From: Bradyrhizobium sp.
GTDB lineage: Bacteria; Pseudomonadota; Alphaproteobacteria; Rhizobiales; Xanthobacteraceae
Length of the DNA stretch: 64,000 nt
Reading direction: 5' to 3'
Assembly: GCF_004799445.1 (NCBI RefSeq)
Contig: NZ_SSNA01000027.1
Location: forward strand, 1 to 64,000
The position numbers and the translations under genes were made by a program. Each line of letters begins with the position of its first letter. Positions within the stretch are counted from its first letter, which is position 1. Below the pieces are notes generated by a model that saw only the letters and a program-made list of their open reading frames with translations, was not told the origin of the DNA and searched no databases. Below, piece by piece: positions 45,169-54,379 of this stretch.

Positions 45169-46197
45169 ATGTCAGCAGCTCCGACGAGCCGCGTCTTGCT
45201 CAATCGCCGCATCCTTCTGCGCGCGGGCGCCGGCATGGCCGGCATTCTCGCCACCGGCCGCGCGCCCGCATTCGCGCAAGCGTCGCCGAAGAAACTGGTA
45301 TTCGCGCACATCAATGCGGTGCCGGAATCGGCCGCGGTCGCCTTCGACTGGATGGCGAAGGAGCTGACCGCGCGGTCAAACGGCGCGCTCGAGATGCAGT
45401 TCTTCGGCAAGACCCTGATCCCGCAGGAGCTGGAGATCATGAACGCGGTCAAATCCGGCAGCATCGCAATGGGCAGCCCGGCCGGCGCCGCCGCCACCGT
45501 GTTTCCGGAAATGGGCGCCCTGCTCGTGCCCTATCTGGTGAAGGATTACACCTCGGCCTACGCCATGCTGAACGGGCGGATCGGCGACACGCTCAGCCGG
45601 GAGATTGAGGACAAGTACAAGCTCAAGGTGCTCTGCTATTTCGATTACGGCTTCCGTCATTTCTGGACCGCGAAGAAGCCGATCGTCGAACCGAAAGACC
45701 TCCGCGGTCTGAAGATCCGCGTGCAGCAGGCGAAGATTTTCGGCGACACCATCAACGGGCTCGGCGGCAACGCCGTGCCGATGGCGTATGGCGAGGTTGT
45801 CACCGCCGCCAAGCAGGGCGTGATCGACGGCGGCGATCTGCCGATCGTCAACATGAAGGCGCTGAAGATCTACGAGGTGTCGAAATACGCCTCCCTCACC
45901 TATCACAATTACGGCCCGACCAATGCGGTGATGAATCTCGAAATCTGGAATGGGCTGACGGCCGACCAGCAGAAGCTGGTCATGGATCTTGCCCGCGCCG
46001 CGCAGGAAAAGATCCGCGAGGCGACCGAGTCAGTCGACAATTTCGCCAAAGCCAAGGAAACGCTCGAGCCGCTCGGCATGACCGTGGTCGAAGCCAATGT
46101 CGAGGAGTTCCGGAAAGTCGCGCAACAGAAGATATGGCCGGCCTATAAAAGCCAGTACGGCGCCTTGTGGGACGCGATCGAAGGCTTCAAGGTTTGA
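45169..46197 (+). CDS. TRAP transporter solute receptor (DctP type)
   Basis: This is the periplasmic binding protein of a tripartite ATP-independent carrier. From the ATG at 45169 (preceded by TTGGAGGAATCCCC) the 342-aa protein has a twin-arginine-like leader (NRRILLRAGAGMAGILATG), KLVFAHINAVPESAAVAF, KIRVQQAKIFGDTINGLGGNAVPM with the conserved carboxylate-binding Arg, and QGVIDGGDLPI. The dctQ and dctM genes follow, making a full operon. The solute is unknown, probably an organic acid. Confidence 0.9.
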   Translation: MSAAPTSRVLLNRRILLRAGAGMAGILATGRAPAFAQASPKKLVFAHINAVPESAAVAFDWMAKELTARSNGALEMQFFGKTLIPQELEIMNAVKSGSIAMGSPAGAAATVFPEMGALLVPYLVKDYTSAYAMLNGRIGDTLSREIEDKYKLKVLCYFDYGFRHFWTAKKPIVEPKDLRGLKIRVQQAKIFGDTINGLGGNAVPMAYGEVVTAAKQGVIDGGDLPIVNMKALKIYEVSKYASLTYHNYGPTNAVMNLEIWNGLTADQQKLVMDLARAAQEKIREATESVDNFAKAKETLEPLGMTVVEANVEEFRKVAQQKIWPAYKSQYGALWDAIEGFKV

Positions 46198-46256
46198 GTA
46201 ACTGCGGGGCCGAAGCCGGCCCCTCGCCGCCCATCATTGCCGGAATTCCATTGCGC

Positions 46257-46754
46257 ATGCTGCGTCTGCTCTCAGCCGTCCCGAAATTCACGGTCACGGC
46301 GCTGATCGTCCTTGCCATCGTCAACCTCCTGGTCGGCGTCATCCTGCGCTATTTCGTCGGCGCCATCGCCGACTGGCTCGACGTCGACCCGGTGCCCTTC
46401 ACCTGGGTTGAGGAAGTGGGCGAACTCTCGCTGGCTTGGCTGACGCTGATAGGTGCTGCAATCGGCATCCAGTCGCGCTCACACTTCGCGCTCGCGGTGT
46501 TCGTGCATCGGCTGCCGGAGACCGCGCAGCTCTGGATCCACCGCTTCAATCACGCGCTCATCGTCGGGGTCGGCCTGCTCGTGGCGTGGTACGGCTTCAA
46601 GCTCTGCCTGCTCAACCGCACGCTGGCGACGCCGGGGCTTCAGATCAATCTCGCCTGGCTCTACGCGTCCTCGGTGGTCGGCGGCATCCTGATCGCGATG
46701 TATGGTTTCGCGATGATGGTCTCGCCGCTGCCGCAACGCGATCCCCAGCACTGA
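46257..46754 (+). CDS. TRAP transporter small membrane subunit (DctQ type)
   Basis: The 165-aa protein has four transmembrane helices, with FTWVEEVGELSLAWLTLIGAAIGIQSRSHFAL carrying the conserved Glu-Glu and WLxxxGAAxxxRxxxH pattern of DctQ. It starts 59 bp after dctP and ends 12 bp before dctM. It supports the large subunit in the inner membrane. Confidence 0.88.
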   Translation: MLRLLSAVPKFTVTALIVLAIVNLLVGVILRYFVGAIADWLDVDPVPFTWVEEVGELSLAWLTLIGAAIGIQSRSHFALAVFVHRLPETAQLWIHRFNHALIVGVGLLVAWYGFKLCLLNRTLATPGLQINLAWLYASSVVGGILIAMYGFAMMVSPLPQRDPQH

Positions 46755-46766
46755 GGCGGACCATTC

Positions 46767-48050
46767 ATGCTGCTTGCGACCGTCGCCGCCGTCTTCGTTG
46801 TCCTGATCCTGCTCTCGATGCCGATCGTGTTCGCGCTCGGCGTCGCCGGCATCGCGGGACTGTGGATCGGCGGCTATCCGATGCAGCAGCTTTCCTCGGC
46901 GTTGGTGTCGGGATCGCAGAGCTGGGTGCTGCTCGCCATCCCTGCCTTCGTGTTCGCCGGCAATCTGATGGAACGCTGCGGCATGAGCCACGCGCTGGTG
47001 GAGCTGGCGCGAGCCTTGATCGGCTGGGTCAAGGGCGGGCTCGGCATGTCGGTGATCGTGGTGGCGTATTTCTTCTCCGACATCTGCGGATCGAAGATGG
47101 CCGAGGTCTCCGCCCTCGGCTCGGCGCTGATGCCGCCGTTGACCAGGGCCGGCTACGACCGGCGCGATTCAGCCTCGCTGATCGCGGCCGGCACCGCGAT
47201 GGGCATGCTGGTGCCGCCGGCGATCTTCATGATCGTGATCGCACAGGTCACCAATACCTCGGCGGTCGCGCTGTTCGTCGCCGGCTTCGTTCCGGCCATG
47301 GTGATCATGCTGTGCCTGATGGCGGTGGTTTATATCCGCGCGCGGCAGAACGATTGGCCGGTCGATTCCAGGCCAAGCCTCAAGCGCCTCGGTCACGCCG
47401 CGCTGCACGCCGCGGTGCCGATGGTGGTGCCGTTCGTGATACTGGCCGGCTTCATCCTCGGCATCATCACCGCCACCGAGGCCGGCGCCGTGGTTGCGGG
47501 TTATGCGTTTCTCGCCGCCAGACTCTACTATCGCAACGTCTCCTGGCGCGAGATGGGCAGAATTGCCTATGACAGCGCGATCCTCACCGCCGCAGTGGTG
47601 TTCCTGCTCGCGGTCGCTTCGGTCTATCAATATCTGATGGGCGTGAGCGGCGTGCCGCAATTGCTCGGCCAGCTGCTGGGGCCGCTGAAAACGCATCCGT
47701 GGCTGTTTCTGATCGGAACCGCCGTCATGAGCTGCCTGTTCGGCATGGTGCTGGAGGGGCTGCCCGCCGCGGTCGTGCTGATCCCGGTGGTGTTTCCGAT
47801 CGCCGAGGCGATGGGCATCGACCCGATCCATTTCAACATCGTGCAGACCGCAGCCGTCGGCATCGGCCTGTTCCTGCCGCCGATGGGCGTCGGGCTATTG
47901 ATGGCGCTGCGCTTCGCAAAGCTGAATGTCGGCCAGCACTTCCGCACCTATGTGCCGTACATGCTGGCATTGTTCGCCGGGCTCTTGCTGATCATCTGCA
48001 TCCCCGAGATCAGCCTGACGCTGCCGAGGCTCGCGGGGTTGATCAGGTAA
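46767..48050 (+). CDS. TRAP transporter large permease (DctM type)
   Basis: The 427-aa integral protein has about 12 membrane segments. Signatures are LLAIPAFVFAGNLMERCGMS, VAYFFSDICGSKMAEVSALGS, RAGYDRRDSASLIAAGTAMGMLVPPAIFMIVIA (family core in parts) and FLPPMGVGLL. It forms the Na+-coupled channel with DctQ. Its length is typical of the group. A gap of 23 bp separates it from the convergent BA14K-like gene. Confidence 0.93.
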   Translation: MLLATVAAVFVVLILLSMPIVFALGVAGIAGLWIGGYPMQQLSSALVSGSQSWVLLAIPAFVFAGNLMERCGMSHALVELARALIGWVKGGLGMSVIVVAYFFSDICGSKMAEVSALGSALMPPLTRAGYDRRDSASLIAAGTAMGMLVPPAIFMIVIAQVTNTSAVALFVAGFVPAMVIMLCLMAVVYIRARQNDWPVDSRPSLKRLGHAALHAAVPMVVPFVILAGFILGIITATEAGAVVAGYAFLAARLYYRNVSWREMGRIAYDSAILTAAVVFLLAVASVYQYLMGVSGVPQLLGQLLGPLKTHPWLFLIGTAVMSCLFGMVLEGLPAAVVLIPVVFPIAEAMGIDPIHFNIVQTAAVGIGLFLPPMGVGLLMALRFAKLNVGQHFRTYVPYMLALFAGLLLIICIPEISLTLPRLAGLIR

Positions 48051-48073
48051 AGCACGCCGCGATGCCGTCGCCA

Positions 48074-48472
48074 TCAACACCGATGGCGAACGCCATCCTT
48101 GCCCAGAAAGGTGCCAGACGACGGGTCATAGGAACGATACGATCGACAATAGGCAAGGTCGCGGGCGGGCCCGAAATAGATCTGGGATGGATAGGGTACG
48201 GCCGAGCGCCTCGGATTGCTCTCCAGGAATCCAGCGGCTCCGATCGTTGCGAAAATTGGATCGGGGGCGAAATTCCCCGGGAAAACGCCATTGCTCGGGA
48301 AGTCGCGGTCGTCGTTGCGGCTGTCATAATAAAAGCTACTGGTATTGCCGTAGCGGAGGGTGCGCTCGCCATAATTCTGGGCGGAAGCGGGCGCCGCGGC
48401 AGCGAATGCGGTTAAAGCCGCAACCAGCAGGCATTTTCCTAACTTTATCGAGGTGACCGGCTGATGCATCAT
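48074..48472 (-). CDS. secreted BA14K-like protein, 132 aa
   Basis: A signal peptide (KCLLVAALTAFAAAAPASAQ) leads a mature part ending YCRSYRSYDPSSGTFLGKDG.RHRC, which matches the BA14K C-terminal motif (CxxxYrSYDPxTGTYxGxDGxRHxC), the immunoreactive lectin-like region of the Brucella 14-kDa protein. The ATG at 48472 overlaps the TGA of the preceding gene (ATGA), so the two are coupled. Location is periplasm or surface. Confidence 0.75.
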   Translation of the reverse strand: MMHQPVTSIKLGKCLLVAALTAFAAAAPASAQNYGERTLRYGNTSSFYYDSRNDDRDFPSNGVFPGNFAPDPIFATIGAAGFLESNPRRSAVPYPSQIYFGPARDLAYCRSYRSYDPSSGTFLGKDGVRHRC

Positions 48473-48810
48473 GGTCTGATCATCTCCCAATCGCCTTTCC
48501 ATCCCTCGAGCCTTCCCTTTCGAAACTGCAGATAGAGCCCGTCGCTGCGGGTCGATAGTGCGCTTCCCTTGACGTTCGGTATTGCCAGAAGCAGCTCGTC
48601 CCCGGGACGGCCGCGAACGTAGTTCAGCGGTACGCCCAAAGCTTGCGAAGCCTGCTCAGCGTTCATGCCGAAATTCAGCGGGGCACCATTGGTCCGCTGC
48701 AGAGGTTGCTGACTCCAGGCAGGCGCCAAAGTGACGCTCGCAACCACAATCCATGAGGCCACGGCGTTGACCATCAACCTTTTCGGAGAAAATTTGGAGC
48801 GCACCGACAT
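48469..48810 (-). CDS. secreted small protein, 113 aa
   Basis: From the ATG at 48810 there is a signal peptide (KRLMVNAVASWIVVASVTLAPAWS). The mature part reads APLNFGMNAEQASQALGVPLNYVRGRPGDELL and ends GRLEGWKGDWEMIRP. It may relate to the SmpA/BamE-type fold (GMNAEQASQALGxPLxYV), which is inference. The TGA overlaps the start of the BA14K-like gene, making a two-gene unit of envelope proteins. Confidence 0.65.
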   Translation of the reverse strand: MSVRSKFSPKRLMVNAVASWIVVASVTLAPAWSQQPLQRTNGAPLNFGMNAEQASQALGVPLNYVRGRPGDELLLAIPNVKGSALSTRSDGLYLQFRKGRLEGWKGDWEMIRP

Positions 48811-48946
48811 TCTAGACCATCCAGGACCTGCAGCGCAGCCAAAGTCACTCCAAGGTATTTTTCCAAGCGCCAAGTGGTTTTAGAACGCTCGGGCGGGCCG
48901 ATCAATGTCTTTAGTGGGTTGTTCGAGGCTCCGAGGGATATGCCTA

Positions 48947-49867
48947 TCAACGTTGGTGCATCGACGGCAAGGCCTTGGCGCGGATGGGCGCCACCGGACG
49001 GCGCGCCTCGCCGGCCTCCAGCGTGAAACGCTGATCGAGCGCGTACCAGGGCGCTGAAAAGCCCAGCTCGGGCGAGGGTTCGTCGTGGCGTATGTAGTTG
49101 CCGATCAGCGCCCGCGTGACGCCGAACTGCACATCCGAATCAATATGCTCGTCGTCGGGCGCATAGACTTGCGAGATCAGCGTCTTGAAGCCCGGCTTGT
49201 AGACCATGAAATGCAGATGCGCGGGCCGGAAGTTGTGGCGGCGGGTGACCCGCACCAGTTCTCCGACCGGTCCGTCGACCGGAATAGGATAGCCCGCAGG
49301 CATGACGCTGCGGAAATCAAAGCGCCCGGCTTCGTCGGAAATAAAACGCCCGCGCAAATTCATCTCGGCCTGCCCGGGATCCTGGTTCTCATAGAGTCCC
49401 TCCGGCGAGGAATGCCAGACATCGATTTCGGCGCCCGCGACGGCACGCCCGTTCCCGTCCTGGAGGGAAGCGCGAACGACAAGTCCCGGACCGGGCGTCG
49501 GTGAGCGCACCAGCGTATCGCCGCTTGCGCTCAGCGGCTGATCGTCCCGCCAGAATGGCCCCAGCAGATTGGCCTGGGTCTCGGTCTGGCCGTTGTTGCC
49601 GTTATTGAGCAGACAGACCAGCGACGACACGCCCAGTGAGCCCGCCATCAACACCACCTCGTTGTGCGAAGGAGTTGTCTTCTGTCCCATCGCCACGATG
49701 ACCCTGACCGCCTCCTGAAACTCGCGCTCGGTCAGGCGCACCTCGCGCACAAACCCGTGCAGGTGGCGCACCAGCGCCAGCAATATCTCGCGCAGGCGCG
49801 GATCCTCCGTCCGCGAGACAGCTGCTACGACCGCGTCCGTCACCATGGCCTGATTTTCGATGATCAT
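48947..49867 (-). CDS. intradiol ring-cleavage dioxygenase (hydroxyquinol/catechol 1,2-type)
   Basis: This non-haem Fe(III) enzyme opens catechol-type rings between the hydroxyls. The two Tyr and two His ligands are visible in EGLYENQDPGQ, AGYPIPVDGPVG and RPAHLHFMVYKPG. The N-terminal helical dimer domain is present (residues 1-100). The 306-aa length and sequence are nearest hydroxyquinol 1,2-dioxygenases. The ATG at 49867 follows AGGGGACG. No pathway partners are beside it. Confidence 0.88.
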   Translation of the reverse strand: MIIENQAMVTDAVVAAVSRTEDPRLREILLALVRHLHGFVREVRLTEREFQEAVRVIVAMGQKTTPSHNEVVLMAGSLGVSSLVCLLNNGNNGQTETQANLLGPFWRDDQPLSASGDTLVRSPTPGPGLVVRASLQDGNGRAVAGAEIDVWHSSPEGLYENQDPGQAEMNLRGRFISDEAGRFDFRSVMPAGYPIPVDGPVGELVRVTRRHNFRPAHLHFMVYKPGFKTLISQVYAPDDEHIDSDVQFGVTRALIGNYIRHDEPSPELGFSAPWYALDQRFTLEAGEARRPVAPIRAKALPSMHQR

Positions 49868-49963
49868 TTGCGTCCCCTGCTGTCGCGCCGTGATCGCACC
49901 CACATGCAGCGCCGCATGACGTCTTTATGTCGGGACCATGCGGCAGCCAAGACATCGCGCAAC

Positions 49964-49995
49964 AAAAAAGCCGGCGGTCTTGCGACGCGCCGGCT
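49964..49995 (-). terminator. intrinsic terminator of clpA
   Basis: On the minus strand an AGCCGGCG / CGCCGGCT stem (11-nt loop) is followed by a T-run (AAAAAA on plus at 49964-49969). It lies 23 bp after the clpA stop. Confidence 0.75.
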
Positions 49996-50018
49996 CTCCA
50001 ATTCGCAATATCAACTAA

Positions 50019-52439
50019 TCAAGCCTTGACCAGCGGGCCTCGCGAGGCCGGGCCCTTCGACCCGCCGCTTGGACCACTCGGTTTCGGCTTGCGCGGCACG
50101 GTGCGCTTGCGCGCGCCGGGCAGCTTTTCCGGCTTCGGGGTGACCGGCCCTTCGACGAATTCGAAGCCGATCTTTTCCTGCGCAGGATCGGCTGCTGCCT
50201 CGTCCTTGACCAGCACGACACGGACGTGACCGCCGCCCTTCAGCTTGCCGAACAGCACCTCGTCGGCCAGCGGCTTCTTGATGTGCTCCTGGATCACGCG
50301 CGCCATCGGCCGCGCGCCCATCTGCTCATCATAGCCATGCTGCACCAGCCATGCCTTGGCCGGTTCCGACAATTCGATGGTGACGTCGCGATCGGCGAGC
50401 TGGGCCTCGAGCTGCAGTACGAACTTCTCCACCACCATGCCGATCACGTCGGCATTGAGGTGCGCGAACGAGACGATGGCGTCGAGCCGGTTGCGGAATT
50501 CCGGCGCGAACTGCCGGTTGATCGCTTCGTGATCGTCGCCTTCCCGCTTGTTGCGGGTGAAGCCGAAGGCCTGGCGCGCGAGGTCGGCGGCGCCCGCATT
50601 GGTGGTCATGATCAGGATCACGTTGCGGAAATTGACCTGCTTGCCGTTATGGTCGGTCAGCCGGCCATGATCCATGATCTGCAGCAGCACGTTGTACAGG
50701 TCCGGATGCGCCTTCTCGATTTCGTCGAGCAACACCACGCAATGCGGATGCTGGTCGACGCCGTCGGTGAGCAGCCCGCCCTGGTCGAAGCCGACATAGC
50801 CGGGAGGCGCGCCGATCAGGCGCGACACGGTATGCCGCTCCATATATTCGGACATGTCGAAGCGAATCAGCTCGACGCCCAGCGACGCTGCCAGCTGCTT
50901 TGCGACCTCGGTCTTGCCGACGCCGGTCGGACCCGAGAACAGATAACTGCCGATCGGCTTCTCCGGCTCGCGCAGGCCGGCCCGCGCCAGCTTGATCGAG
51001 GCCGACAGCGCTTCGATTGCCTTGTCCTGGCCAAACACCACGCGTTTCAAGGTCTGTTCGAGATGCTTCAAGACCTCGGCATCGTCCTTCGACACGCTCT
51101 TGGGCGGAATCCGCGCCATGGTCGCGATCGTGGTTTCGATCTCCTTGATGCCGATGATCTTCTTGCGCTTGTTCTCGGCGACCAGCATCTGCGCCGCGCC
51201 GGACTCATCGATCACGTCGATTGCCTTGTCCGGCAGCTTGCGGTCATGGATGTAGCGCGACGACAATTGCACCGCGGCCTCGATCGCCTCGTTGGTATAT
51301 TTCAGCCGGTGGTAGTCCTCGAAATAGGGCTTCAGGCCCTTGAGGATCGCAATCGCGTCCTCTACCGTCGGCTCGTTGATGTCGATCTTCTGGAACCGGC
51401 GCACCAGCGCGCGGTCCTTCTCGAAGTGCTGGCGATATTCCTTGTAGGTGGTCGAGCCCATGCAGCGGATGGTGCCCGATGCCAATGCCGGCTTGAGCAG
51501 ATTGGAAGCATCCATCGCGCCGCCGGAAGTCGCGCCCGCACCGATCACGGTGTGGATCTCATCAATAAACAGGATGGCGTTCGGATGCGCCTCGAGTTCC
51601 TTGAGCACCTGCTTCAGCCGCTCCTCGAAGTCGCCGCGATAGCGGGTACCGGCCAGCAGCGTGCCCATGTCCAGCGAGAACACGGTAGCCGCCGCCAACA
51701 CCTCCGGCACTTCGCTGTCGACGATACGCTTGGCCAGCCCTTCCGCAATCGCGGTCTTGCCGACACCGGCTTCACCGACGAACAGCGGGTTGTTCTTCTG
51801 CCGACGGCACAGCACCTGGATGGCGCGATTGATCTCGGAATTTCGTCCGATCACCGGATCGATCTTGCCGTCACGGGCCTTCTTGTTGAGGTTCACGCAG
51901 TAGGTATCGAGCGCCTCGCCCTTCTTCTTGGAATCCTCGTTGCCTTTGGTCTCGGTCTCTTCATCGACACCGCGGACGGGACGCGCTTCCGATACCCCGG
52001 GCCGCTTGGCGATGCCGTGGCTGATGTAATTGACCGCGTCGTAACGGGTCATATCCTGCTCCTGCAGGAAATAGGCGGCGTGGCTCTCGCGCTCGGCGAA
52101 GATCGCGATCAGAACGTTGGCGCCGGTGACCTCTTCGCGACCTGACGACTGGACGTGAATCACCGCGCGCTGAATCACCCGCTGAAAGCCCGCGGTCGGC
52201 TTGGCGTCGTCGGCACCGTCGGTGACCAGGTTTTCAAACTCGGTCTCGAGATAGTTGACGAGACTGGTGCGCAGCTTGTCGAGATCGACGCTGCAGGCGC
52301 GCATGACGGCTGCCGCATCCGAGTCATCGATCAGCGACAGCAGAAGGTGTTCGAGCGTCGCATATTGATGATGACGCTCGTTTGCAATCGCCAGCGCTCG
52401 ATGCAGGGATTGTTCTAGGCTTTGGGAAAAAGTCGGCAT
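50019..52439 (-). CDS. clpA: ATP-dependent Clp protease ATP-binding subunit ClpA
   Basis: This AAA+ unfoldase feeds substrates to ClpP. From the ATG at 52439 (806 aa): N domain ([16 protein letters not shown]...), first AAA module with [13 protein letters not shown] and ILFIDEIHT, then second module with [25 protein letters not shown] and the C-terminal small domain ([19 protein letters not shown]). A 60-residue Lys/Pro/Gly-rich tail ([18 protein letters not shown]...) extends past the E. coli end. clpS lies 242 bp upstream on the same strand. Confidence 0.96.
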   Translation of the reverse strand: MPTFSQSLEQSLHRALAIANERHHQYATLEHLLLSLIDDSDAAAVMRACSVDLDKLRTSLVNYLETEFENLVTDGADDAKPTAGFQRVIQRAVIHVQSSGREEVTGANVLIAIFAERESHAAYFLQEQDMTRYDAVNYISHGIAKRPGVSEARPVRGVDEETETKGNEDSKKKGEALDTYCVNLNKKARDGKIDPVIGRNSEINRAIQVLCRRQKNNPLFVGEAGVGKTAIAEGLAKRIVDSEVPEVLAAATVFSLDMGTLLAGTRYRGDFEERLKQVLKELEAHPNAILFIDEIHTVIGAGATSGGAMDASNLLKPALASGTIRCMGSTTYKEYRQHFEKDRALVRRFQKIDINEPTVEDAIAILKGLKPYFEDYHRLKYTNEAIEAAVQLSSRYIHDRKLPDKAIDVIDESGAAQMLVAENKRKKIIGIKEIETTIATMARIPPKSVSKDDAEVLKHLEQTLKRVVFGQDKAIEALSASIKLARAGLREPEKPIGSYLFSGPTGVGKTEVAKQLAASLGVELIRFDMSEYMERHTVSRLIGAPPGYVGFDQGGLLTDGVDQHPHCVVLLDEIEKAHPDLYNVLLQIMDHGRLTDHNGKQVNFRNVILIMTTNAGAADLARQAFGFTRNKREGDDHEAINRQFAPEFRNRLDAIVSFAHLNADVIGMVVEKFVLQLEAQLADRDVTIELSEPAKAWLVQHGYDEQMGARPMARVIQEHIKKPLADEVLFGKLKGGGHVRVVLVKDEAAADPAQEKIGFEFVEGPVTPKPEKLPGARKRTVPRKPKPSGPSGGSKGPASRGPLVKA

Positions 52440-52550
52440 CGCGTCCTCTGTGGCCCCCGCCATCATGATCGTCGTTTCCTGGTCAGGCAACAACAACCTT
52501 TGTCATATATAGTCATATCCGATCATGGCGAAAGACCGGTTCCCGCGACA

Positions 52551-52588
52551 GGGTTACCTGCACGCTCACGTGATTTCGCAGGTTACCC
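52551..52588. repeat. imperfect hairpin between clpS and clpA
   Basis: GGGTTACCTGC (52551-52561) and GCAGGTTACCC (52578-52588) are inverted with one mismatch and a 16-nt loop. They lie between the clpS stop and the clpA start, where a stem could attenuate or separate the two messages. Confidence 0.4.
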
Positions 52589-52681
52589 GTGTTTATCCGG
52601 GTCCACCCGTGTCTGACAGCACGGCTCTGACGACCTGCCGATGCAAAACCCGTTCCGAACTTCGGCGGGTCGCACGTGTCG

Positions 52682-53014
52682 TCACTTCTTTTCCATCACG
52701 CATTGCAGGGGATGCTGGTGCTTGCGTGCAAAATCCATCACCTGGGTCACCTTGGTCTCGGCGATTTCATAGGTGAATATCCCGCACTCCCCGATCCCGT
52801 GATGATGGACGTGCAGCATGATCTTGGTCGCGGCCTCGACATCCTTCTGGAAGAATTTCTCCAGGACGTGAACGACGAATTCCATTGGCGTGTAATCGTC
52901 GTTCAGTATCAGCACGCGATAGAGATTGGGCCGTTTTGTCTTCGGTTTGACTTTGGCGATAACGGACGTCGCGGGACCGCCGGTTCCACCAGCGCGGTTC
53001 TCATCGTTGCCCAT
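52682..53014 (-). CDS. clpS: Clp protease adaptor ClpS
   Basis: ClpS delivers N-degron substrates to ClpA. The core reads [44 protein letters not shown] and [33 protein letters not shown] (family pattern; substrate-binding Asp/Asp and hydrophobic Met). The ATG at 53014 gives 110 aa, the usual size; an in-frame ATG at 53077 would add 21 residues ([14 protein letters not shown]). It is followed by clpA. Confidence 0.93.
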   Translation of the reverse strand: MGNDENRAGGTGGPATSVIAKVKPKTKRPNLYRVLILNDDYTPMEFVVHVLEKFFQKDVEAATKIMLHVHHHGIGECGIFTYEIAETKVTQVMDFARKHQHPLQCVMEKK

Positions 53015-53639
53015 TCGGGGAGCAGATGTACCGACCGGCGGCACGGACGGATCAGGTCTGGTAATTAATTGCAACATGGCACAGGCGTTCGAAGTCCCCA
53101 CGAGAGGCTGCATAGCGGCCGAGCCGACGTGCTCCGATGGGAGCGATCGAACAACCCCGGACACCTCTCCAAATCGCCGCTCCCGGCCGGTCTGACCCAT
53201 CAGCTGGATCGGTGCCAAGAATATGGGTCTACCTTCGGTTCGCCGCAAGCGCGCAGATATCGACCAAATGCAGCTTGCGACGGACCCGATTCCCGGATTA
53301 GCGCTCCCCAAAGGTTAATCAATCCGGGCGGGTTTGACAAAGCGCTGGACCGGCTTTTCAAGAATTTCGGCGGACTATGAAGGCCGATTCGCCATCGGCG
53401 GGACGATTGACCCGATTTTTGGCGGCGGATCTCGCGCCAGCCGCGTTCGACCGCGGCGGCGGCGGAGCCGGTCGCGAAATTTTTATCCCCGGCAATAAGG
53501 AAAGCCCCGGTCACGGCCTCCGGCACGTCGCCGCGAGCGCTATTGATGTTGCAGCGCGCCCCGACGTCGGGACGTTCCAGGACAAGAAAAAGCCCGGCGG
53601 TAATCGCCGGGCTCTTGAATTTCGAAAACGGAGCCGCCG
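53015..53639. other. 625-bp stretch between clpS and the phasin gene
   Basis: No gene is supported beyond the possible clpS N-terminal extension to 53077. It contains the clpS promoter region and the phasin terminator at 53587-53613. Forward frames here are Arg/Pro-rich shadows. Confidence 0.4.
53587..53613 (-). terminator. intrinsic terminator of the phasin gene
   Basis: On the minus strand AGCCCGGCG / CGCCGGGCT (9-bp perfect stem, 5-nt loop) is followed by TTTTCTTGTC. It is 27 bp downstream of the phasin stop. Confidence 0.85.
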
Positions 53640-53981
53640 TTAGTGGGTGGCAGCCGGCGTAAACTTCGCGACGATGCCTTCCAGCGGCTTGAAGGTCTGC
53701 TTGGCCAGATCGGTATAAAGCCCAGCGATCTTCTGGGATTCCGCCACGAACGTCTCATAGGCGGACTTGGCGAATTCGGTCTGCGCTTCGATCGCCTTGT
53801 CCATCGACTTCACGCCGGACAGTTTTTCAACGAACGACTTGGTGTCCTCAAAAGACTTCTTGGTGTAGTCGCCATAGGCGGTTGCGATGGCTTGAAAACC
53901 GTTCTGAAGCGTCGCTGCGGAAGCAGCGACGGTCTCAAGATGCTCTTTTCCGTACTGCTGAATGTCTTCAATCTTGACCAT
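53640..53981 (-). CDS. phasin family protein
   Basis: Phasins coat polyhydroxyalkanoate granules. The 113-aa helical protein reads MVKIEDIQQYGKEHLETVAASAATLQ, KSFEDTKSFVEKLSGVKSMDKAIEAQTEFAKSAYETFVAESQKIAGLYTDLAKQTF (family region, in parts EAQTEFAKSAYETFVAESQ). It has AAAGGAACTCCACC before the ATG at 53981. A sigma-70-like promoter and a TGCACAAA palindrome lie upstream; it is a likely target of the PHA-sensing repressor PhaR. Confidence 0.9.
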   Translation of the reverse strand: MVKIEDIQQYGKEHLETVAASAATLQNGFQAIATAYGDYTKKSFEDTKSFVEKLSGVKSMDKAIEAQTEFAKSAYETFVAESQKIAGLYTDLAKQTFKPLEGIVAKFTPAATH

Positions 53982-54050
53982 GGTGGAGTTCCTTTCCCAG
54001 ACTGATGTCGAATCGATCTGCCGGGAGGTCCCGGCCCCCAGACAAATCTT

Positions 54051-54078
54051 TATATAGTGCGCTGCACAAAAAAGTCAA
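54051..54078 (-). promoter_or_regulatory. sigma-70-like promoter of the phasin gene
   Basis: On the minus strand TTGACT (54078-54073) and TATATA (54056-54051) are separated by 16 bp, close to the -35/-10 consensus. The TGCACAAA half-site at 54063-54070 lies inside the spacer. Confidence 0.6.
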
Positions 54079-54100
54079 TGAATTTGTGCATTGCACAAAT
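54061..54100. promoter_or_regulatory. TGCACAAA operator sites upstream of the phasin gene
   Basis: A perfect 9-1-9 palindrome, ATTTGTGCA T TGCACAAAT, occupies 54082-54100, just upstream of the -35 box. A further half-site, GCTGCACAAA, lies at 54061-54070 between the -35 and -10 boxes. This fits the TGC/GCA-rich sites of PhaR in Paracoccus and rhizobia, where PhaR represses the phasin until polyester granules titrate it away. Confidence 0.6.
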
Positions 54101-54379
54101 TTCTGGGATTTCCGTCGAATACCGGGGTTTCACGCAAGCCTTTCTTAAGGTTTTGGAAACCCCGGCCACCTAACCTGATTCCGAGGCCTTGTTCGGTTCC
54201 GGGCGGGCATCCGAAATCTGTTTGAGCACAGCGCGTTAGCCAGAACAGCGGACTGATCGGCCGGCCGAGCGGAATAAGCACCCAAAGCCGGTATCTGAAC
54301 AGGGAAACGGCGCCGGCCGTTGGGCATAATTTGGCCTCACGAACCGGTGATCAAGGCAGAAATTGGGACGGGGAAGTTC

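Larger units (their letters stand above)
53982..54379. other. 398-bp divergent promoter region, phasin and D-Ala carboxypeptidase
   Basis: The left part holds the phasin promoter and operator described separately. From 54101 to 54379 there is no supported gene; forward frames before the ATG at 54380 do not look like protein. Confidence 0.5.

Noticed and set aside
53377..53643. 88-codon plus-strand frame before the phasin gene
   Set aside because: It runs through the phasin terminator, is Arg/Gly-rich and has no ribosome site.
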